Positions 7,945 to 17,660 of a DNA stretch of 64,000 nucleotides are shown piece by piece. Within the stretch, counting starts at the first letter, position 1; every line of letters begins with the position of its first letter. Source of the DNA: Paludibacter sp. (GTDB lineage Bacteria > Bacteroidota > Bacteroidia > Bacteroidales > Paludibacteraceae); NCBI GenBank assembly GCA_028690665.1, contig JAQVAV010000007.1, positions 184,603 through 248,602 of the forward strand. The letters are read 5' to 3'. A model generated the notes under the pieces. It was given only the letters and a program-made list of their open reading frames with translations. It did not search any database and was not told the DNA's origin. The position numbers and the translations under genes were made by a program.

Positions 7945-10900
7945 TTAAAACTGCTGACTTTCCATACGTTTGTATCCGTTATAACGCCATTTAGCATTTT
8001 CTTCGGCAGCAAGGAATAATTCATTGGCTTCCTGAGGAAATTGTTTTGAAAGAGAAGTATAACGCACTTCACCTTTCAGGAAGTCCTGAAATTTTTCCCA
8101 TTGCGGTTCTTTCGAATCTACAACCATAGGATTTTTTCCTTCTTTTTCCAAATCAGGATTGTAGCGGTACAAATGCCAGTATCCGCATTCTACAGCCAAC
8201 TTTTGTTCATCCTGAGCTTTACCCATACCTTTACGTAAACCATGACTGATACATGGAGAGTAGGCAATTACGATTGATGGTCCGTCATAAGCTTCAGCTT
8301 CACGAATAGCTTTCAGAGTCTGAGCCTGATTAGCTCCCATAGCCACCTGAGCAACGTATACATAACCGTAAGTTGCGGCAATCATACCGAGGTCTTTTTT
8401 ACGGATACGTTTACCAGAAGCAGCAAATTTAGCAACAGCACCAACCGGAGTTGATTTTGAAGCCTGACCGCCGGTATTTGAATAAACTTCGGTATCAAGA
8501 ACAAGGATATTTACATTTTTACCAGATGCGATTACATGGTCAAGACCGCCGAAACCAATATCATAAGCCCAGCCGTCACCACCGATAATCCATTGTGATT
8601 GTTTAATCAGGTATTGACTTAATTCTGCAATTTCTTTACAGTAAGAACATTTTCCTTCTTTTACTAATGGAGTAATTTTAGCAGCGAGTTCTTTTGTTTT
8701 GGCTGCATCTTCACGGAATTCGATCCATTGTGCAAACAAATCTTTCAATTCGTCAGAGCAACAGTTTTCTTCAGAAGCCGAAGTCATCAATCGAACAAGG
8801 CGATCGCGCATTTGCTGTACGGCGAATACCATACCTAAACCGAATTCAGCATTATCTTCAAACAAAGAGTTTGCCCATGCCGGTCCGCGTCCATCTTCAT
8901 TGGTTGTATAAGGAGTTGAAGGTGCTGATGCAGAGTAGATTGAACTACAGCCTGTAGCATTAGAAACCATTTGATGATCCCCGAATAATTGAGTAATAAG
9001 TTTTACATAAGGAGTTTCACCACAACCAGCACAAGCTCCTGAGAATTCGAACAACGGAGTTGCAAACTGAGAATTCTTAACGTTAGCTTTGGTATCAACA
9101 AGATTTTGTTTTGTTTTTACATTTTCAACACAGAAGTCCCAATTATCCTGATTTTCGTATTGAGTTTCAATAGAAACCATTTTCAGTGCTTTACCGTTTT
9201 TATTACCCGGGCAAACATCAGCACAGTTATCGCAACCAAGACAGTCAAGTACGTCAACCTGAATGCGGAACTGCATATCTGCAAATTGTTTACCGTTAGC
9301 TTTCAGTGTGTCTGCTGCAAAAGGAGCTTTGCTGAGTTCGGCCTGATCAAGAACAAACGGACGAATAGCAGCGTGAGGACATACATAAGCACATTGGTTA
9401 CACTGAATACAGTTGTCTTTATCCCATACCGGAACTTTAGCGGCAACACCACGTTTTTCAAATTTAGCAGTTCCCTGATCCCAAGTTCCGTCTTCACGGT
9501 TTTTAAATGCTGATACAGGTATATCATCTCCGGCCTGAGCATTAATAGGATAAACAACATCTTTGATAAATGCGGGAACGTTGTTATTGTGAATCAGAGC
9601 ATCTTCGTCTGCAAGGTTTGCCCATTCGGGAAGAACGTCGACTTTTACGTATTCACCGCCACGGTCAACGGCTGCATAGTTTTTATTTACGACATCTTCA
9701 CCTTTTTTACCGTAAGATTTTACAATAAATTTCTTCATTTGTTCTACGGCTAATTCAACAGGAATAACTTTGGTAATCCGGAAGAATGCCGATTGAAGAA
9801 TTGTGTTGGTTCGGTTACCCAGACCAATTTCTAATGCAATGTTCGTTGCATCAATGATATACAAAGTAATATTATTGGCAGCTAAGTATTTTTTTACTTT
9901 TGCAGGAAGGTTCTTTTGAACTTCTTCTGGTGTCCAGATTGTATTCAAAAGGAATGTCCCGTTTTTCTTCAAACCTTTGGTTACATCATACAAGTGTAAA
10001 TAAGCCTGTACGTGACATGCAACAAAGTTTGGTGTTGTTACCAAATAGGTTGAACGGATAGGAGAATCACCGAAACGAAGGTGAGAACAGGTGAAGCCTC
10101 CTGATTTTTTTGAATCGTAAGCAAAATATGCCTGGCAATATTTATTCGTGTTGTCACCAATAATTTTAATAGAATTCTTGTTTGCCCCTACAGTACCATC
10201 AGCTCCCAATCCATAGAATTTTGCTTCAACGATACCTTCACCGCCAAGAGAAACTTCTTCACCAAGAGGTAGAGAAGTAAATGTAATATCATCTACAATA
10301 CCTACTGTAAAGCCGTTGCGTGGAGAAGGCAATGCAAGATTTTTGTATACAGCAAGAACCTGTGCTGGAGTAAAGTCTTTTGATGAAAGACCATAACGTC
10401 CACCAACAACTAACGGCTGATTTTCTGTTCCATATAATGCATCTTTTACATCAAGATACAAAGGTTCTCCACCAGCACCCGGTTCTTTTGTTCTGTCAAG
10501 AACACAGATACGTTTTGCTGTTTTAGGAAGAGCAGCCAGAAAATGTTTAGCAGAGAATGGACGATATAAGTGTACCGAAATCAAGCCTACTTTTTCGCCT
10601 TCAGCTGTTAAATGATCAATTCCTTCACGAATAGCTTCTGTTGCAGAACCCATAGCAATAACTACGCGATCAGCATCCGGTGCTCCGTAATAGTCGAATA
10701 ATCCGTATTTACGACCGGTAATTGCATTCAGTTTGTTCAAATAGTCTTCAACTACAGCAGGAATTACTTCGTAAAAAGGATTTGCAGCTTCGCGAGCCTG
10801 GAAATAAATATCCGGATTCTGTGCAGTACCACGTGCAACCGGGTGTTCCGGGTTCAGTGCGCGATCGCGGAAAGCTTTCAATGCATCCTGATCAACAAGA

Positions 10901-11484
10901 GCCTGCACTGCTTCTGCATCAATTTCTTCAATTTTTTGTATTTCGTGTGAAGTACGGAATCCATCAAAGAAATGTACAAAAGGAACGCGGGTTTTAATTG
11001 CAGCAAGGTGAGCTACAGCGGCAATATCCATAACTTCCTGTACTGAGCCGGTTGCAAACATTGCACAGCCGGTCTGACGAACTGCCATTACGTCCTGGTG
11101 GTCTCCAAATATAGACAAAGCCTGAGTAGCAATAGCACGTGCAGATACGTGATAAACGCCCGGAAGTAATTCTCCGGAAACTTTATACATATTCGGGATC
11201 ATCAATAACAATCCCTGAGACGCTGTAAATGTTGTAGTCAGGGCTCCGGCCTGAAGCGAGCCATGCATAGCTGCTGCTGCACCTGCTTCTGATTGCATTT
11301 CCTGCACCTGAACTTTTTCACCGAACATGTTTTTACGGCCTGTAGCAGCCCATTCATCAACATATTCAGCCATAGTTGACGACGGAGTAATAGGATAAAT
11401 CGCTGCAACTTCGCTAAACATATAAGCGATATGTGCTGCGGCCTGATTCCCATCACATGTTAAGAATTTTTTTGTTTTAGCCAT
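7945..11484 (-). CDS. nifJ: Pyruvate:ferredoxin (flavodoxin) oxidoreductase
   Basis: A 1179-residue single-chain PFOR, the usual length for the homodimeric enzyme. It oxidises pyruvate with CoA to acetyl-CoA and CO2, reducing ferredoxin. Domains in order: the N-terminal pyrimidine-binding domain (YPITPSSTMAEYVDEWAA), the transketolase C-like domain, the gamma domain, a ferredoxin insert with two 4Fe-4S motifs (CIQCNQCAYVCP about residue 688 and CLGCDNCADVCPG about 748), then the TPP-binding domain with CAGCGETPY about 820 and GDGWAYDIGFGG plus LDTEVYSNTGGQ about 970-1000. It appears monocistronic, with its own terminator. It is the central source of reductant and acetyl-CoA in this anaerobe. 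Confidence 0.98.
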   Translation of the reverse strand: MAKTKKFLTCDGNQAAAHIAYMFSEVAAIYPITPSSTMAEYVDEWAATGRKNMFGEKVQVQEMQSEAGAAAAMHGSLQAGALTTTFTASQGLLLMIPNMYKVSGELLPGVYHVSARAIATQALSIFGDHQDVMAVRQTGCAMFATGSVQEVMDIAAVAHLAAIKTRVPFVHFFDGFRTSHEIQKIEEIDAEAVQALVDQDALKAFRDRALNPEHPVARGTAQNPDIYFQAREAANPFYEVIPAVVEDYLNKLNAITGRKYGLFDYYGAPDADRVVIAMGSATEAIREGIDHLTAEGEKVGLISVHLYRPFSAKHFLAALPKTAKRICVLDRTKEPGAGGEPLYLDVKDALYGTENQPLVVGGRYGLSSKDFTPAQVLAVYKNLALPSPRNGFTVGIVDDITFTSLPLGEEVSLGGEGIVEAKFYGLGADGTVGANKNSIKIIGDNTNKYCQAYFAYDSKKSGGFTCSHLRFGDSPIRSTYLVTTPNFVACHVQAYLHLYDVTKGLKKNGTFLLNTIWTPEEVQKNLPAKVKKYLAANNITLYIIDATNIALEIGLGNRTNTILQSAFFRITKVIPVELAVEQMKKFIVKSYGKKGEDVVNKNYAAVDRGGEYVKVDVLPEWANLADEDALIHNNNVPAFIKDVVYPINAQAGDDIPVSAFKNREDGTWDQGTAKFEKRGVAAKVPVWDKDNCIQCNQCAYVCPHAAIRPFVLDQAELSKAPFAADTLKANGKQFADMQFRIQVDVLDCLGCDNCADVCPGNKNGKALKMVSIETQYENQDNWDFCVENVKTKQNLVDTKANVKNSQFATPLFEFSGACAGCGETPYVKLITQLFGDHQMVSNATGCSSIYSASAPSTPYTTNEDGRGPAWANSLFEDNAEFGLGMVFAVQQMRDRLVRLMTSASEENCCSDELKDLFAQWIEFREDAAKTKELAAKITPLVKEGKCSYCKEIAELSQYLIKQSQWIIGGDGWAYDIGFGGLDHVIASGKNVNILVLDTEVYSNTGGQASKSTPVGAVAKFAASGKRIRKKDLGMIAATYGYVYVAQVAMGANQAQTLKAIREAEAYDGPSIVIAYSPCISHGLRKGMGKAQDEQKLAVECGYWHLYRYNPDLEKEGKNPMVVDSKEPQWEKFQDFLKGEVRYTSLSKQFPQEANELFLAAEENAKWRYNGYKRMESQQF

Positions 11485-11545
11485 TTTGTTTGTAAATTAT
11501 AGTTGTTTATTATATTATTTGAATTAAATAATCATTTGTAGTTTG

Positions 11546-12721
11546 TTAATATAAAAAGCCGAATAACCAAAGCGGAATTTCATTTCTATTTCCTATTTGA
11601 ATATCGTCAACGGCGTAATATATTTTAGTTGTGTTTTTATGAACATGTTTATTATTACATTTAAAGTGATACTGCGAATCAATTGTAAAATCGTTTTGAT
11701 AACGGCTTAAATTCACCTTGTGTTTCGCATGTAAAGCGTTGTAAAAAAAAGTTTTACGTTCTGCTTCCTTATCTATGTTGTCTTTATTTATAACATGCAT
11801 TAGATTCGTGTTTTGCACATAAATCTGTTTTGGTTTTTTGGGAAATTCTTCTCCTTCTGCATATAATAAATTTAGCAATCGTGCATCTTTCAGGTATTTG
11901 ATATAATTCATAATTGTTGCACGTGACGTCTCAATTTCTACACTGAGCTGACTTACATTAGGTCCTGCAGGAGCGCTAATCATTAATATGTATAAAAGCT
12001 TCCTGATTTTAGAAAGATATTTCAAATCAATTTGCTTGATAAGTAAAATGTCTACTTCAAGCATCATATTCATTGTTTTCAGCAAATTTTCAGAATAATT
12101 TCTTTCTTCAAGATAAAAAGGATAGAATCCATGATGAAGATATGGCTGAAAAAAGTCAAACGGATTTATTTGGGTACAAATTTCTTGTGCAATTTGTACA
12201 TGATTATGAATAATATCGTTTAATGAATATGATTTAAAACCTGTACCAGCTTCATAATTCAAAAATTCTCTGAATGAAAATCCTCTAAGATTATATGAAG
12301 CTACAATATTCTGAATGTCGGGGTTATCCTCAATTAAACGCATCACCGACGAGCCGGAAAAGACAATGTGCAGTTCGGGGAAACGATCGTAACATTCACG
12401 TAACTCCTTTGACCAGTTTTCATATTTGAAGGTTTGGTCTATCAATAATGTTTTTCCTCCTTGTTTGCAAAATTCTTCGGCAAACTCGACTAATGTGTGC
12501 TGTGTAAAATAAAAATTATTAAAATTGATGTACAGACAGCTTTTGTCTGTTCCAAATTTTTCTTTAGCGTACTGGAGCAAGAATGTGGTTTTTCCTACCC
12601 CGCGACAACCTTTAATGCCAATCAGGCGGTGCGACCAATCAATCTCATCCATCAATAACCTTCTTACAGGTGATTTAACGTGTTTGACTAAGTAGGTGTG
12701 TGTGTTATAAAACGCCTCCAT
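11546..12721 (-). CDS. AAA-family ATPase (archaeal-type ATPase/DUF4143-like)
   Basis: A protein of about 391 residues with a Walker A motif GCRGVGKTTFLLQYA near the N-terminus, a Walker B-like strand (KTLLIDQTF), an SGSSVMRLIED sensor-like motif, and a C-terminal winged-helix region (VSQLSVEIETSRATIMNYIKYLKDARLL). This is the layout of the Bacteroidetes 'ATP-binding protein' family related to archaeal ATPases with a DUF4143 C-terminus. The ORF track begins at a TTG (12727); the ATG at 12721 (MEAFYNTHTYLVKH) is the better start. It stands alone between nifJ and an outer membrane protein gene. The cellular role of this family is unknown. Confidence 0.8.
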   Translation of the reverse strand: MEAFYNTHTYLVKHVKSPVRRLLMDEIDWSHRLIGIKGCRGVGKTTFLLQYAKEKFGTDKSCLYINFNNFYFTQHTLVEFAEEFCKQGGKTLLIDQTFKYENWSKELRECYDRFPELHIVFSGSSVMRLIEDNPDIQNIVASYNLRGFSFREFLNYEAGTGFKSYSLNDIIHNHVQIAQEICTQINPFDFFQPYLHHGFYPFYLEERNYSENLLKTMNMMLEVDILLIKQIDLKYLSKIRKLLYILMISAPAGPNVSQLSVEIETSRATIMNYIKYLKDARLLNLLYAEGEEFPKKPKQIYVQNTNLMHVINKDNIDKEAERKTFFYNALHAKHKVNLSRYQNDFTIDSQYHFKCNNKHVHKNTTKIYYAVDDIQIGNRNEIPLWLFGFLY

Positions 12722-12925
12722 GTACAATTAATTTCCTGCAAAAATACGATAAAAAATCTGTTTTGCAATGTAGAGATGGCAAAAATTAGATTAATATAGA
12801 TTAAGTTGTTGATATATAATGATATAAAATATTAAAATATGAATAATTATTCAAATAATCTATAGAAATCAGATTTTTTTATAAAAGAGAAAGTAATGAA
12901 GATTTTAGATTTATATATGATATAA

Positions 12926-12965
12926 AAAACCGGATCTCTGTTTTTTTTCAGAAGTCCGGTTTTTA
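12926..12965 (-). terminator. Rho-independent terminator after the FadL-like gene
   Basis: A stem AAACCGGATCTCTG / CAGAAGTCCGGTTT with one mismatch and a T8 loop, flanked by A/T runs. It lies 21 bases past the stop at 12986 on the minus strand. Confidence 0.75.
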
Positions 12966-12985
12966 ATGCTTTAATATATGTTATT

Positions 12986-14557
12986 CTAAAATCTCAATCC
13001 GAAAGTGGCAACTATATTGTTATTGGTAGTTATAATATTGGCAGGTTTAAGTCCTGATTGAAGATCGGAGTCATTAAATGTATAATAATCCTCATCTAAG
13101 ATTTTGTGCATATAGGCAAAGTCAATATACCAGGATGATTCTCTGTATCCAAACCCTGTTGTTAAATAGTTGGTCTTGTTGTGTAGAAAATATTCTGGAT
13201 CTGTGCGTACTGTACTTGGAATCATATATTTTACAGCGGAGCTTTTGGTTATTGCACTTACATTTGCATATCCTGCTCTTAATGAAACATTATCATTGAC
13301 TTTATATTCTCCACCAATTTTGATTGTTCTGGAATTGTTAGTCATATCCTGTATATCTTGATTGTCATAAGTATAATCCTGTTGGTTTCCATACTTATCC
13401 ATTAATTTAGTACCCTTGTAATTATTATATACATATTCTGCACTTATCAGTCCTTTGTCTTGTATGATAAAGGCTGCACTGAGGTTCAGCCTGAGAGGAG
13501 TTTGTACCTGATAATCTACATATCCGGTAGGAGTAGAGATTGTATATTTATTTAAGTAATCCATATTTGATGATCTATTATTCAAATTTACTGAAGATAA
13601 TGTTGAATAATTTTCAGTTGTTACCGCATAAAAAGTCGGGGAATGTATTGATGCTCCGAATCTCATAAAGTCAACCGGAGCATAAATAGCACCAAGATCG
13701 AAGTTGACTCCACTTCCTTTGGTCGTAACTGTATTTTCGATGCTCATGGAACCTCCAGCTCCAAAAGCTTCGCTGTAAGTACTTACTGCTTTGTAATCAA
13801 TATATTGAAAATTTAAAGAAACTCCGAAATAAAACGAATTGCTAAAATTACCTGCCCACGAAAGGGAATACTGATTTATTCCTCCTGTTTCTGTTAATAA
13901 GTAAGATGGACTAACAGTTTCACCTGTATTCAGGAGTGAATTCCATTTTCCACTGTTTGCAGCAGTTTCATTTATTAAATATCCTTCGTAAGATAGGATG
14001 GACATCCAAGGAACATAATCCTCATTAAATGGCTCATAAGAACCAGCGACATAAGTAAGATCTGTGCTAGTTAAGTCTTCAGAAAAGTATGAATAATAAT
14101 CTGTGATTGATGCAGCCATTGCACCAGCTTTAGCATAAATATATCTGTTGAAATCTTTGAGTTTATTGTATGAAAATGAAAAGTTAGAGCTTAATAATCC
14201 GGTATATCCGCTTTCGCTTCTCCATGTTGGAAAAGCTAATACCAAAGATAAGTTATCTAATCCTGTTTTATATTTACTGTCATTAGTATTTATTCCGTTC
14301 CATGTTCCAGAAGTGTTTTGAAGCAAAGCATCTCCTGTTATGGAAATATCAGATTTTCGGTATATTCCAAGTCCGGCGGGATTATCTTTTATGGCTGAAG
14401 CATCTCCACCCAATGCACCAAAAGCTCCTGCCATTGAACTGTATCTGGCTGTACCTATTATATCGTTATCAGATATTTTTAGTGCATCAAACATTGTTTG
14501 AGAGAAGCCTGCAGTACATCCTAATATTGCTGAAATTGCTACAATAATACGTTTCAT
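12986..14557 (-). CDS. Outer membrane protein of the OmpP1/FadL/TodX family
   Basis: A 523-residue exported beta-barrel. The signal peptide is MKRIIVAISAILGCTAGFSQ. Next is the family hallmark near the mature N-terminus: IIGTARYSSMAGAFGALGGDASAIKDNPAGLGIYRKSD, the hatch/NPAG motif of FadL-like transporters. The rest alternates aromatic beta strands and ends with ...NIVATFGLRF, a terminal Phe as expected for BamA-dependent insertion. Bacteroidetes members are often annotated as 'hemin receptor' or 'outer membrane protein transport protein', but the substrate (hydrophobic compounds) is not established. The next gene upstream, the Tyr/Gly-rich protein at 14600-16027, is 42 bases away and may be cotranscribed. 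Confidence 0.85.
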   Translation of the reverse strand: MKRIIVAISAILGCTAGFSQTMFDALKISDNDIIGTARYSSMAGAFGALGGDASAIKDNPAGLGIYRKSDISITGDALLQNTSGTWNGINTNDSKYKTGLDNLSLVLAFPTWRSESGYTGLLSSNFSFSYNKLKDFNRYIYAKAGAMAASITDYYSYFSEDLTSTDLTYVAGSYEPFNEDYVPWMSILSYEGYLINETAANSGKWNSLLNTGETVSPSYLLTETGGINQYSLSWAGNFSNSFYFGVSLNFQYIDYKAVSTYSEAFGAGGSMSIENTVTTKGSGVNFDLGAIYAPVDFMRFGASIHSPTFYAVTTENYSTLSSVNLNNRSSNMDYLNKYTISTPTGYVDYQVQTPLRLNLSAAFIIQDKGLISAEYVYNNYKGTKLMDKYGNQQDYTYDNQDIQDMTNNSRTIKIGGEYKVNDNVSLRAGYANVSAITKSSAVKYMIPSTVRTDPEYFLHNKTNYLTTGFGYRESSWYIDFAYMHKILDEDYYTFNDSDLQSGLKPANIITTNNNIVATFGLRF

Positions 14558-14599
14558 GGGTTATAATTTTTTATTCTTAGATCTGATGATATAATTGAT

Positions 14600-16027
14600 T
14601 TATCTGCGTCCTCCCGAACTCCTGGAGGAACCTCTGCTACTACTGCTACTTCCACCTGAGTACGAGCCTGAAGATGAGCTTCTTGAGCTGCTTCCGCTTG
14701 AGTAGGAACTGCTTCCGGAAGAGCTTGATCTGTAAGATGATGAACTACCGGAAGAAGACGATCCACTGTAGGTTGATCTGGAAGGAGTTGAATATGTGCT
14801 TCCGGAACTCCGGGATGTTGTTGGAGTACCTGTGGAATATGTTGTTCTGCTAGAAGAATTTGTACGTGAATTAGTTGGAGTTGAACTTGTATATGAAGAT
14901 CTTGTTCTTGTGATATTTGAAGAAGATTTTGTCCCTGTGTTGTATGTTGTTCTTTCTGAAGAACTTGTTGTATGTCCACTTCTGCTTTGAGGTGATATTG
15001 TTCCGGTGCTATTTCTTTCTGCTGTCCTGCTGTAATTATATAAAGCAGCTGATCTGGAATTCGTTGAATTGCTATTTATTGCTTTGATTGTTCTTGTTCC
15101 TGTTGAGTTTGTTATAGTTCTGGAAGTTCCGGAATTACTTAATCTGGTATAATTGTTTCTGGATGCAATATTGTTAGAAGTTCTGCTTCCACCTATAGTC
15201 GTTGATGATTGAACTCTTCTTGCACCGTTACTAGATGAACCTCTGCTAATTGCAGTATTGAGTGCTCTTCGGTTTCCCTCATCGTGATGAGAATTTCTAT
15301 TATTGAGAGTGTAACCCCCATAAGCAGGCCAACCACCCCCGTAGTTGCCGTAGTATGGATAGTTCCAACCATAATATCCGTTGTAGTATGGGTAGTCCCA
15401 ACCATAATATCCTCCATAATATCCTCCGTACGGATAACCCCAACTACTATATCCATAGTATGGATAACCCCAACTGTAGTATGGATATCCCCAGGCGCCT
15501 CTTCTCCAATACCAGCTTGAATAACTGTAAGGGCTATACATGTAATCAAACCAGTATGGATTGGTCCACGTCGGAGTTATGACTGCATAGGTGTTGTCGA
15601 TATAAATATTCCAGTCAAAATCATTCAGAAAATAAATATCATTATATCCCGGATCTCCAAGATATATAGTGAATTTAGGATTATGGAATTTTCTGATTCT
15701 TTCAGCATATTCAAGATCAGTCTGAGACCCGTTAAACCCATTCAGATAATATCCGTTTTCATTGTCAGTATATTGCGTACTGTCAGGAATTTCGGATAAA
15801 ATGAGTGTCGTATCTTTTGTTGTAACGGCAACAGGAGTGTTACGGTCAACAAAAATAATTTCTTTGGCCCCGTTTTTGATTGTTGTTTTTTTTGCAGTAG
15901 GCGTTTTTGCTGCTTTTTTTGCATCGCTGGCGGTGAAATATACATCGTCGACAATGCCACTATTCTGTGCAAAAAGCTGTATAGTGAACATCAAAAGCAA
16001 AATGGTTGATAAATAGGTTGTTTTCAT
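14600..16027 (-). CDS. Exported Tyr/Gly-rich and Ser/Thr-rich low-complexity protein of unknown function
   Basis: A 475-residue protein with signal peptide MKTTYLSTILLLMFTIQLFAQ. Three regions can be seen. Residues about 20-140 are ordinary, with IYLGDPGYNDIYFLNDFDW. Residues about 150-235 form a Tyr/Gly/Trp/Pro repeat built on units such as YYGWDYPYYNGYYGWNYPYY. Residues about 240-475 are almost entirely Ser, Thr, Arg and Gly (SSRSSSSGSYSGGSSSSSRGSSRSSGGRR at the end). Similar low-complexity exported proteins occur in Bacteroidetes with no known function. The ORF lines 14554-14979 and 15193-15549 are shadows of its repetitive codons. Possible roles (cell-surface or matrix protein, or O-glycosylated Ser/Thr region) are speculation. 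It is probably cotranscribed with the FadL-like gene 42 bases downstream. Confidence 0.75.
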   Translation of the reverse strand: MKTTYLSTILLLMFTIQLFAQNSGIVDDVYFTASDAKKAAKTPTAKKTTIKNGAKEIIFVDRNTPVAVTTKDTTLILSEIPDSTQYTDNENGYYLNGFNGSQTDLEYAERIRKFHNPKFTIYLGDPGYNDIYFLNDFDWNIYIDNTYAVITPTWTNPYWFDYMYSPYSYSSWYWRRGAWGYPYYSWGYPYYGYSSWGYPYGGYYGGYYGWDYPYYNGYYGWNYPYYGNYGGGWPAYGGYTLNNRNSHHDEGNRRALNTAISRGSSSNGARRVQSSTTIGGSRTSNNIASRNNYTRLSNSGTSRTITNSTGTRTIKAINSNSTNSRSAALYNYSRTAERNSTGTISPQSRSGHTTSSSERTTYNTGTKSSSNITRTRSSYTSSTPTNSRTNSSSRTTYSTGTPTTSRSSGSTYSTPSRSTYSGSSSSGSSSSYRSSSSGSSSYSSGSSSRSSSSGSYSGGSSSSSRGSSRSSGGRR

Positions 16028-16242
16028 GATTTTTCCTCCTGAAAAAATGAATTATTTTATTATAAACTAAAACAATAATCATGCCATGTAGTAAACGATG
16101 AACGACGATTAAAAAAGAAAAATAGCACTTTATATCAAATTGTTTAATTATTTTTGTTTTGTATTTTAAACGTATAAGACCTTTATATCGTTTTTAAAAA
16201 TAGTTTATAATTTATTTAATTATTATAATTAACTTATTAGTT

Positions 16243-17082
16243 ATGGATTATACACAGGTTACGTTTTCCATAGAACCCTATGAAGAATATATTGCAGATG
16301 TTTTAGCGGCAGAGTTGGGTGAAATAGGTTTTGATAGTTTTGTTCCGACTAACAATGGAATAGATGCTTATATTTTGACAAGTGCTTTTTCTGAGAAAGA
16401 ACTGAAAAATCTTTTGTCGGATTTCGTTTTTGATACTTCAATAGAATATATAATTAATGAAATTGAATCGAAAAACTGGAATGAAGAATGGGAGAAGCAT
16501 TATTTTGAACCTATTGTAATCGGCGAGGAGTGTGTAATTCATTCATCTTTTCACAAAAATGTTCCAAGGGTAAAATATGATATTATTATCGATCCTAAGA
16601 TGGCTTTTGGAACTGGCCATCATGAAACAACAAGCTTGATGATAGCAGAGATTCTGAAAATGAATTTAGCAGGAAAAGAAGTTTTGGATATGGGGTGTGG
16701 AACAGCTGTTTTAGCGATATTGGCGGCTATGAAGGGAGCTACAAAACTAACTGCGATAGATATTGATACATGGTGCACTGAAAATTCCATGGAGAATATT
16801 GAACAAAATCATGTGAGTGGAATAGATGTGAAACTTGGCGGAGCCGAACTTTTGGATGGATTACATTTTGATATTATTCTGGCAAATATCAACAGAAATA
16901 TTTTGTTGGCCGATATGGAAAAATATGCTACATGTTTAAAAGAAGGCGGTTTCTTATACATGAGCGGTTTTTATAAGGCAGATATACCTTTGATTGAAGT
17001 GGAAGCCAATAGAAATGGTCTGGCTGTTGAGAGTTTTCAGGAGAAAAATAACTGGGTAGTTGTAAAAACGAAAAAAGAATAG
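16243..17082 (+). CDS. prmA: Ribosomal protein L11 methyltransferase
   Basis: A 279-residue protein that methylates ribosomal protein L11 using S-adenosylmethionine. The N-terminal substrate-recognition domain (about 1-95) precedes a class I methyltransferase domain with motif I VLDMGCGTAVLAILAAMKGA, the PrmA motif DPKMAFGTGHHETT just before it, and the post-motif FDIILANINRNILL (NxN type). The length and motif order match PrmA. It is transcribed divergently from the low-complexity protein gene (16027) across 215 bases and converges with the VOC gene at 17155. Confidence 0.96.
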   Translation: MDYTQVTFSIEPYEEYIADVLAAELGEIGFDSFVPTNNGIDAYILTSAFSEKELKNLLSDFVFDTSIEYIINEIESKNWNEEWEKHYFEPIVIGEECVIHSSFHKNVPRVKYDIIIDPKMAFGTGHHETTSLMIAEILKMNLAGKEVLDMGCGTAVLAILAAMKGATKLTAIDIDTWCTENSMENIEQNHVSGIDVKLGGAELLDGLHFDIILANINRNILLADMEKYATCLKEGGFLYMSGFYKADIPLIEVEANRNGLAVESFQEKNNWVVVKTKKE

Positions 17083-17100
17083 ACCCGATGTTAAAGGCTC

Positions 17101-17130
17101 GATTGGAAAGTAATTTTCAACTTTCCAATC
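17101..17130. terminator. Hairpin between convergent prmA and VOC genes
   Basis: GATTGGAAAG / CTTTCCAATC forms a 10-bp perfect stem (11 with the closing T-A) and an 8-nt loop, 18 bases after prmA and 24 after the opposing gene. No T run follows, so it is a weak candidate for a shared terminator. Confidence 0.5.
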
Positions 17131-17154
17131 TGACAGTACCATTGATTCTGTGAA

Positions 17155-17544
17155 TTATTCTGTGATTTCAATTCGGTTGCCCTCGCAATCTTCAATAACA
17201 CTTTCATAGTAGCCATCCCCTGTTGTTCTTGGCTCGCTAACAATCACATAACCATTTGAACGTAATAATTCGGTTAAAGAATTAATAGCTGCTTTATTTC
17301 CGACAGAAATAGAAAAATGTGTTACCCCTTTATAAAAAGACTGCTTGTCTAAAAGCGTCTTTATTGTAGGATCATGCATCAATTCTATTCTTGTTGATTC
17401 ATTTCGAAAAGATAAAAAGTAGGATGAAAAGTTTTTTACTGGATTTGTATATTTTTCCCCGCACTGCATATTGAAATACCTGACATAGAAATTTTTCATT
17501 TTGTCTAAGTCTTTTGTCCAAATTGCAAGATGTTCTATTCGCAT
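17155..17544 (-). CDS. VOC-family (glyoxalase/bleomycin resistance-like) protein
   Basis: A 129-residue single VOC domain: MRIEHLAIWTKDLDKMKNFYVRYF at the N-terminus, GVTHFSISVG mid-chain, and CEGNRIEIT at the C-terminus. The His near the N-terminus (EHLAIW), the central His (THFSIS) and the terminal Glu (RIEIT) are the usual metal-ligand positions. Members of this superfamily include lactoylglutathione lyase and fosfomycin or bleomycin resistance proteins; sequence alone does not choose among them. It is distinct from the epimerase at 7133-7543. It is followed on the same strand, 116 bases upstream, by the DUF1801 gene. Confidence 0.82.
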   Translation of the reverse strand: MRIEHLAIWTKDLDKMKNFYVRYFNMQCGEKYTNPVKNFSSYFLSFRNESTRIELMHDPTIKTLLDKQSFYKGVTHFSISVGNKAAINSLTELLRSNGYVIVSEPRTTGDGYYESVIEDCEGNRIEITE

Positions 17545-17660
17545 TATTTTATGGGCAGATTATGTTTATAATTAGAATTGTGATTGTATGATCTGTTTTA
17601 GATAAATAAATTTTTTCGTGAAATCCTCATTGAAAAGTATATTTTAAAAATCGTTTTAAG

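Noticed and set aside
14554-14979. ORF of 141 codons rich in Gln and Val
   Set aside because: It is an alternative frame of the Ser/Thr-repeat codons of the gene at 14600-16027 and has no signal peptide or independent start context.
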